NCBI GenBank assembly: GCA_038373865.1
Contig: JAXGGA010004460.1
Location: 1 to 64,000 of the forward strand
Source of the DNA: Uloborus plumipes
Taxonomy: Eukaryota; Arthropoda; Arachnida; Araneae; Uloboridae
Length of the DNA: 64,000 nucleotides
Direction of reading: 5' to 3'
Shown here: positions 60,296 to 64,000 of the stretch, one piece after another
Layout: each line of letters opens with the position of its first letter
How positions within the stretch are numbered: position 1 is the stretch's first letter
Made by a program: the position numbers and the translations under genes
Notes under the pieces: model-generated
The model's input: only the letters and a program-made list of their open reading frames with translations
Databases searched by the model: none
Told to the model about the DNA's origin: nothing

Positions 60296-60675
60296 TATTT
60301 TTCTCTAAAAGAACCTTCTTCAAAACATAGAATTTAACAATTTTTTAAATCATTTGACAAAGTTTTTAAAAACATTTTAATAGTTGGGCAGATTCAATTT
60401 CATTTGTTATGTTTTTGCACAATGACGTCCCAGTTTTTAACCTTGGTGACTTTGAAATTGCTCTGGTGGCAAGTCTTTCATAGATCTAATGTTAACGACA
60501 AAAAATGCCCTTTTTTCCGAAATTCCTTAAGAAATTGGGGGGGGGGGAGGTAGGAAAGCATTATTTTGTTCTATTTTTTACGACCGAAGGTTCTGAGAAA
60601 CGGACACCTCTTCAAAAAGCAAAACAATAAGACACAGTAATACGAAAATACGGAACAGTTGGAATATGCTTTTAC
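60296..60675. other. Stretch beside the mariner; intron if the exon call is right
   Basis: AT-rich with a G11 run at 60,537-60,547. A minus-strand frame of 70 codons (60,578-60,790) overlaps the exon in a different frame and crosses the predicted donor, so I prefer the exon below. Confidence 0.4.
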
Positions 60676-60800
60676 CTTGTTCGCTTTGTTCCACTAATTT
60701 CTGGAGCGTTGAAACATTTATCGTGCTCGAAAAATAAGCAGTCCATTTCCACACTAACTTCGGGTAGATTTTCCGAAAAAGCTTTAACAAACTGATTCAT
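60676..60800 (-). CDS. Candidate first coding exon of a host gene (unidentified)
   Basis: On the minus strand an ATG at 60,800, in good context (ACTAAAATGA), opens 41 codons plus 2 bases. They start MNQFVKAFSENLPEV and continue through MDCLFFEHDKCFN. The exon ends at ACAAG followed by GTAAAAG, an acceptable splice donor, at 60,676/60,675. The amino-acid make-up is rich and protein-like, unlike the chance frames elsewhere. Upstream are motifs typical of housekeeping promoters. I do not recognise the protein. The next exon would lie to the left, on the far side of the nested mariner or beyond the window. If no spliced transcript exists, the frame would simply stop two codons later (TAA). Confidence 0.4.
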
Positions 60801-60945
60801 TTTAGTTTGTCCTGTTGAACAGTTTGGAACAGCGCGAGGGACACCAAAAGCAGTAGCACAGCGGTTGACAGCTGCTGTTTAATATTTTTTCCGGCGACCT
60901 AGGACGCATTTGCGCATGCCTCAGGTCTCTACTGATTTTGTTAAA
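60801..60945 (-). promoter_or_regulatory. Candidate promoter with NRF1- and ETS-like sites
   Basis: On the minus strand, GCATGCGCAAATGCGTCC (60,902-60,919) resembles the NRF1 palindrome and CCGGAAAA (60,887-60,894) an ETS site. Both lie within 120 bp of the candidate ATG at 60,800, in a local GC-richer patch. This pairing is common in housekeeping promoters. Confidence 0.35.
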
Positions 60946-61442
60946 ATAGGGGGATGGTGATAAGAGAGATAAGGAATGTGAGGAGATTTTGTTTTGTCTT
61001 TGTTGGGTTCGTTTATTTGTCGTGTTGGTTTGCGTTGATGTTTTTATTCTTTTTTAATTTATTCCCCTTCCTTATCATTTCTAGAAGAATAAAATAGTAT
61101 CGGACTAAGCAGAAATACTACCATGATGCATTTTTTAAAATCAAGCTGTCAACCTTTTCTGAAATAGAACTGTTCAATGATGCTACTTTTTTTTTTTTTT
61201 TGTTTTTGCTTTTCATTCTGAAATTAGAATTTTTGAAGGTTTTTGGACTCGTGATCCTGTTTGTTTGAAGGAGCGCAAAATTCAACATTAAATGAACAAA
61301 TATAAATGTTATAGCTAGCTAGATGGTGTATTGAGCAGTGGTTATGCTCGAATGCCTTGGTTCAGAGTTCTACACCCAGGGGCGCCCATCAAGAGGGCAG
61401 GCCCCTTCTTTCGAATTTTTCATGGCGTGGGGGAAAAAGGTT
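60946..61442. other. Unassigned, possible worn SINE head and hAT end
   Basis: 61,323-61,378 has a loose tRNA-like layout (GGTTCAGAGTTCTACACC near 61,359). CAGGGGCGCCCATC at 61,377 looks like the left end of a hAT-like element. Neither is complete. Confidence 0.3.
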
Positions 61443-61450
61443 ATATACAT

Positions 61451-63557
61451 TAGGGTGAGTCGAAAAAAGCTTTTTTTTTCCTGATCAATTTCTAATAGCA
61501 CGGAAAACTTGCCCATGGGCATCCTAATAACGGGAAAAATAATAAAAAAAATAATTAATTATTTTTGTAATCGCGCAAGAGCTCTAAAGTTTAGAAAAAA
61601 AGAGAAAAATCTGTCATTTTTAAAGATGAATATTTTTTTCAAAAAATACTTTTTTAAATATCTAATAGTGCGGAAAACTTATGCAATGGCATCCTAATAA
61701 CGGGAAAAATAATTAAAAAAATAATTAATTACTTTTGTAATCATGCAGAAGGTCTACAATTTCTAAAAAAAGAGAGAGATCTGTAATTTTTAAAAATATA
61801 TAATTATTTAAAAAACAATTTTTTTTGTATTTAATAGTACAAAAACTACTTTTGTAGTTATAGAAATTGGTTTAAAAAAGCTTGGGGTTCATTGCCGTTC
61901 GTTTGAATTTGCACAAAAACCCAAAAAATCCTTTTCTTTTGGAAAAAATCACATATCGCAGTTATTGCACATTTTAGCATATTTTTTACAGATTCTAAAA
62001 TAATACTAAATCAAGTCCCACCCACATCCTACCCAATCAACCAAACATTTTGGGTGTGCTTACTTACACCCTTTGAATTCTGACTTCGAATCAAATTTTT
62101 GCATTAAAGATCTTGATTTTAAGGTTGTCTTAATAAAACCCTCTCGGTTTTCATTCCCGCAAACTTTAGTAGCAGCCTCTGTAACTAGTTTTACACACCT
62201 CTCCACTGACTGAGTGTGGCAGGGAAATTTCAAGTAATCAAATTCTGGAAGGGTTTTTTCTTTCAATAGGGTTGAAATATTTTCTGTAGACATATTTGAC
62301 AGAAGGGGTGGAGGTGTCAGCTTACAATTTGTCCAATCAATTAGTTCAGGATAGTCAGTGGCTTCAAAGTTAATTGAAGAAAGCTTGAAAGCTCTAATGT
62401 GGCCCACTACTGGCGGCTCATTTCTGGCTTTCAGTATCTTCCTGTAGCCTAACTCTCTAATGTGCTATCTGTTATCCATTATCATCGCCAGCATGAGAAT
62501 CTCTAGATGGCAGAAGAAAGAGTTTCTCTGAATGACTGGATCGATTTTTTTTTTATGTTGTCCGGAAAATGTCTGGTTATTTGAATGATCTTTAATACGT
62601 GCTTCGGACCATCTTTCACAGTGTTGTGCACTTTAATATTGAACCAAACAGGAGCGTAGGTCTTTACAATGTAATTTGCAAGGGTCTTCATTTCGCTTGT
62701 CGGACTTATTTGGGAAACATAAAGTCTTAACACCCAGTTTGCACAAGTTAACCATCTGGAATGGCTGAGGGGTCCAGGATTTTTAGCTGCTAATTCTGGA
62801 TCACAGCTTCCTGTGCTGACTGCTTGAACAATGTCTAAAAGATATTTCTAATCTTTACTGAGGTCAGTTTTATTTATTGTGATGGTAATACATTCATGCA
62901 TAGAAAGTTTTTCTCTTTTTTCTTCTCTTTTAGCCAGTTTAACTGTCTCTTTTCTATCCAACGTTTTTCCCGTTATTAGGATGCCCATGCGCAAGTTTTC
63001 CGCACTATTAGAAATTTAAAAAAGTATTTAAAAAAATATTCATCTTTAAAAATGACAGATTTTCCTCTTTTTTTCTAAACTTTAGAGCTCTTGCGTGATT
63101 ACAAAAGTAATTAATTATTTTTTTAATTATTTTTCCCGTTATTAGGATGCCCATGAGCAAGTTTTCCGTGCTATTAGAAATTTAAAAAAGTATTTTTTGA
63201 AAAAAATATTCATCTTTAAAAATGACAGATTTTTCTCTTTTTTTCTAAATTTTAGAGCTCTTGCGCGATTACAAAAGTAATTAATTATTTTTTTAATTAT
63301 TTTTCCCGTTATTAGGATGCCCATGCGCAAGTTTTCCGCACTATTAGAAATTTAAAAAAGTATTTTTTGAAAAAAATATTCATCTTTAAAAATGACAGAT
63401 TTTTCTCTTTTTTCTAAACTTTAGAGCTCTTGCGCGATTACAAAAGTAATTAATTATTTTTTTTATTATTTTTCCCGTTATTAGGATGCCCATGGGCAAG
63501 TTTTCCGTGCTATTAGAAATTGATCAGAAAAAAAAAAGCTTTTTTCGACCCACCCTA
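61451..63557 (-). mobile_element. TAGGGT-type element with coding remnant, 8-bp TSD
   Basis: 2,107 bp; ends TAGGGTGAGTCGAAAAAAGC and GACCCACCCTA, flanked by a perfect 8-bp TSD ATATACAT (61,443-61,450 and 63,558-63,565). Both ends carry tandem ~170-bp subterminal repeats with GCATCCTAATAACGGG, two on the left and three or four on the right, in mirror orientation. The middle carries a transposase-like pseudogene. Confidence 0.92.
62060..62860 (-). pseudogene. Transposase-like pseudogene of the TAGGGT-type element
   Basis: Read on the minus strand: YLLDIVQAVSTGSCDPELA, then HSRWLTCANWVLRLYV, YAPVWFNIK, a frameshift and a stop (CAG to TAG) near 62,470, HIRELGYRKILKARN, then FPCHTQSVERCVKLVTEAA and KSRSLMQKFDSKSEFK to the end near 62,060. 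From memory this order matches a family of uncharacterised proteins carried by DNA transposons in arthropods and cnidarians. Only the C-terminal half is present, so the DDE part of the enzyme is missing. It is broken and not functional. Confidence 0.75.
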
Positions 63558-63565
63558 ATATACAT

Positions 63566-64000
63566 AATGTAAATGTTTCCAAAAAATGGCAAAAACTACG
63601 CCCATTTACATCTAAATACATTGATTTACCAAAGCAATGGGGGGGGGAGGGGGATTGATTCCTGCCCAGGCCTGCAAAAGGGTGTTACTACACAGGCTGT
63701 GTCATTAAAAGTTTTGAAGAGCGTGGATATGTTTAGAGATATTTTTCTCTTTTGAAGAGTTACGACCAAATTTAACGAACTTGAGGGTCACGAATCCGGG
63801 CGAAATTCTGGATTTAGGTCAATTGGCATTCGATGTGTACCTAGATAATCAGCAATTTGACTGCATAAGTCTTAGTTCGGCTACAACGGGGGTCTAAAGT
63901 CCCTGGATTATCCCAGAAAATCAATTGCTTTTCCTTTGAAATTAAGAATTTTTTCACTATTGGATTGCAGTATGAGCCCACTGAGGGCATTCTCGATATA
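63566..64000. other. Unassigned right edge
   Basis: A G9 run at 63,639-63,647, then ordinary sequence to the window edge. No gene is seen. Confidence 0.4.

Noticed and set aside
60578..60790. 70-codon minus-strand frame with a hydrophobic stretch
   Set aside because: It is out of frame with, and less protein-like than, the exon starting at 60,800, and it crosses that exon's splice donor.

Overview
This is an AT-rich eukaryotic genomic window made almost entirely of satellite DNA and nested, mostly decayed transposable elements (TEs). The element types (mariner, Tc1-like, hAT-like, Jockey-type LINE ORF1, RTE-like 3' tails, tRNA-headed SINEs) and the long introns or intergenic space suggest an arthropod, perhaps a chelicerate such as a spider. 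That is inference only: there is no rRNA, mitochondrial or well-known host gene to confirm it. No bacterial gene, operon, CRISPR array or intact virus is visible.

Layout. 1-13,304: a 120-bp satellite, with higher-order repeats of 777 bp and 600 bp, interrupted by copies of a 1.1-1.35-kb spacer. A 3,945-bp block (satellite, spacer A, two GC-rich MITEs, satellite, spacer B) is tandemly duplicated (4,581-8,525 and 8,526-12,482). A third spacer ends near 14,667. 14,879-17,080: a LINE ORF1 (gag-like, zinc knuckle) split by a TA-flanked DNA element. 17,278-20,086: a dispersed repeat, then a foldback element. 20,202-25,121: a 4.9-kb palindromic element with an 8-bp target-site duplication (TSD), itself interrupted by a 1.9-kb insert. 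26,870-28,850: an old, degenerate fragment of the same spacer and satellite system. 27,942-33,887: a dense run of small elements with clear TSDs (Harbinger-type, hAT-type, TAGGGT-type), a SINE split by one of them, and a tandemly duplicated 275-bp segment. 34,290-43,000: RTE-like copies, foldbacks and an element bounded by inverted minisatellites. 43,961-49,291: a 2.8-kb palindrome and a 1.8-kb element carrying six copies of a 14-bp motif. 51,633-60,295: a mariner element split by a hAT element of 6.5 kb, which carries a Tc1-like element, a foldback MITE and a smaller hAT-like element. 61,451-63,557: a TAGGGT-type element that still carries a broken transposase-like reading frame.

The only strong hint of a host gene is a 125-bp candidate first coding exon on the minus strand (60,676-60,800). 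It has a splice donor and an upstream NRF1/ETS-like promoter; if real, its intron would run into the mariner nest. Two weaker promoter candidates lie near 37.0-37.7 kb and 43.4 kb.

The most interesting signals are: (1) four elements sharing a TAGGGT terminal phrase and 8-bp TSDs, one with coding remnants; (2) the nested mariner/hAT/Tc1 stack, whose TSDs allow dating of the layers; (3) two MITEs sharing a TAA, with the empty site preserved in a paralogous spacer; (4) twelve one-directional single-base insertions confined to one part of a duplicated block, which look like assembly error; (5) several elements with repeated internal motifs that may be transposase binding sites.
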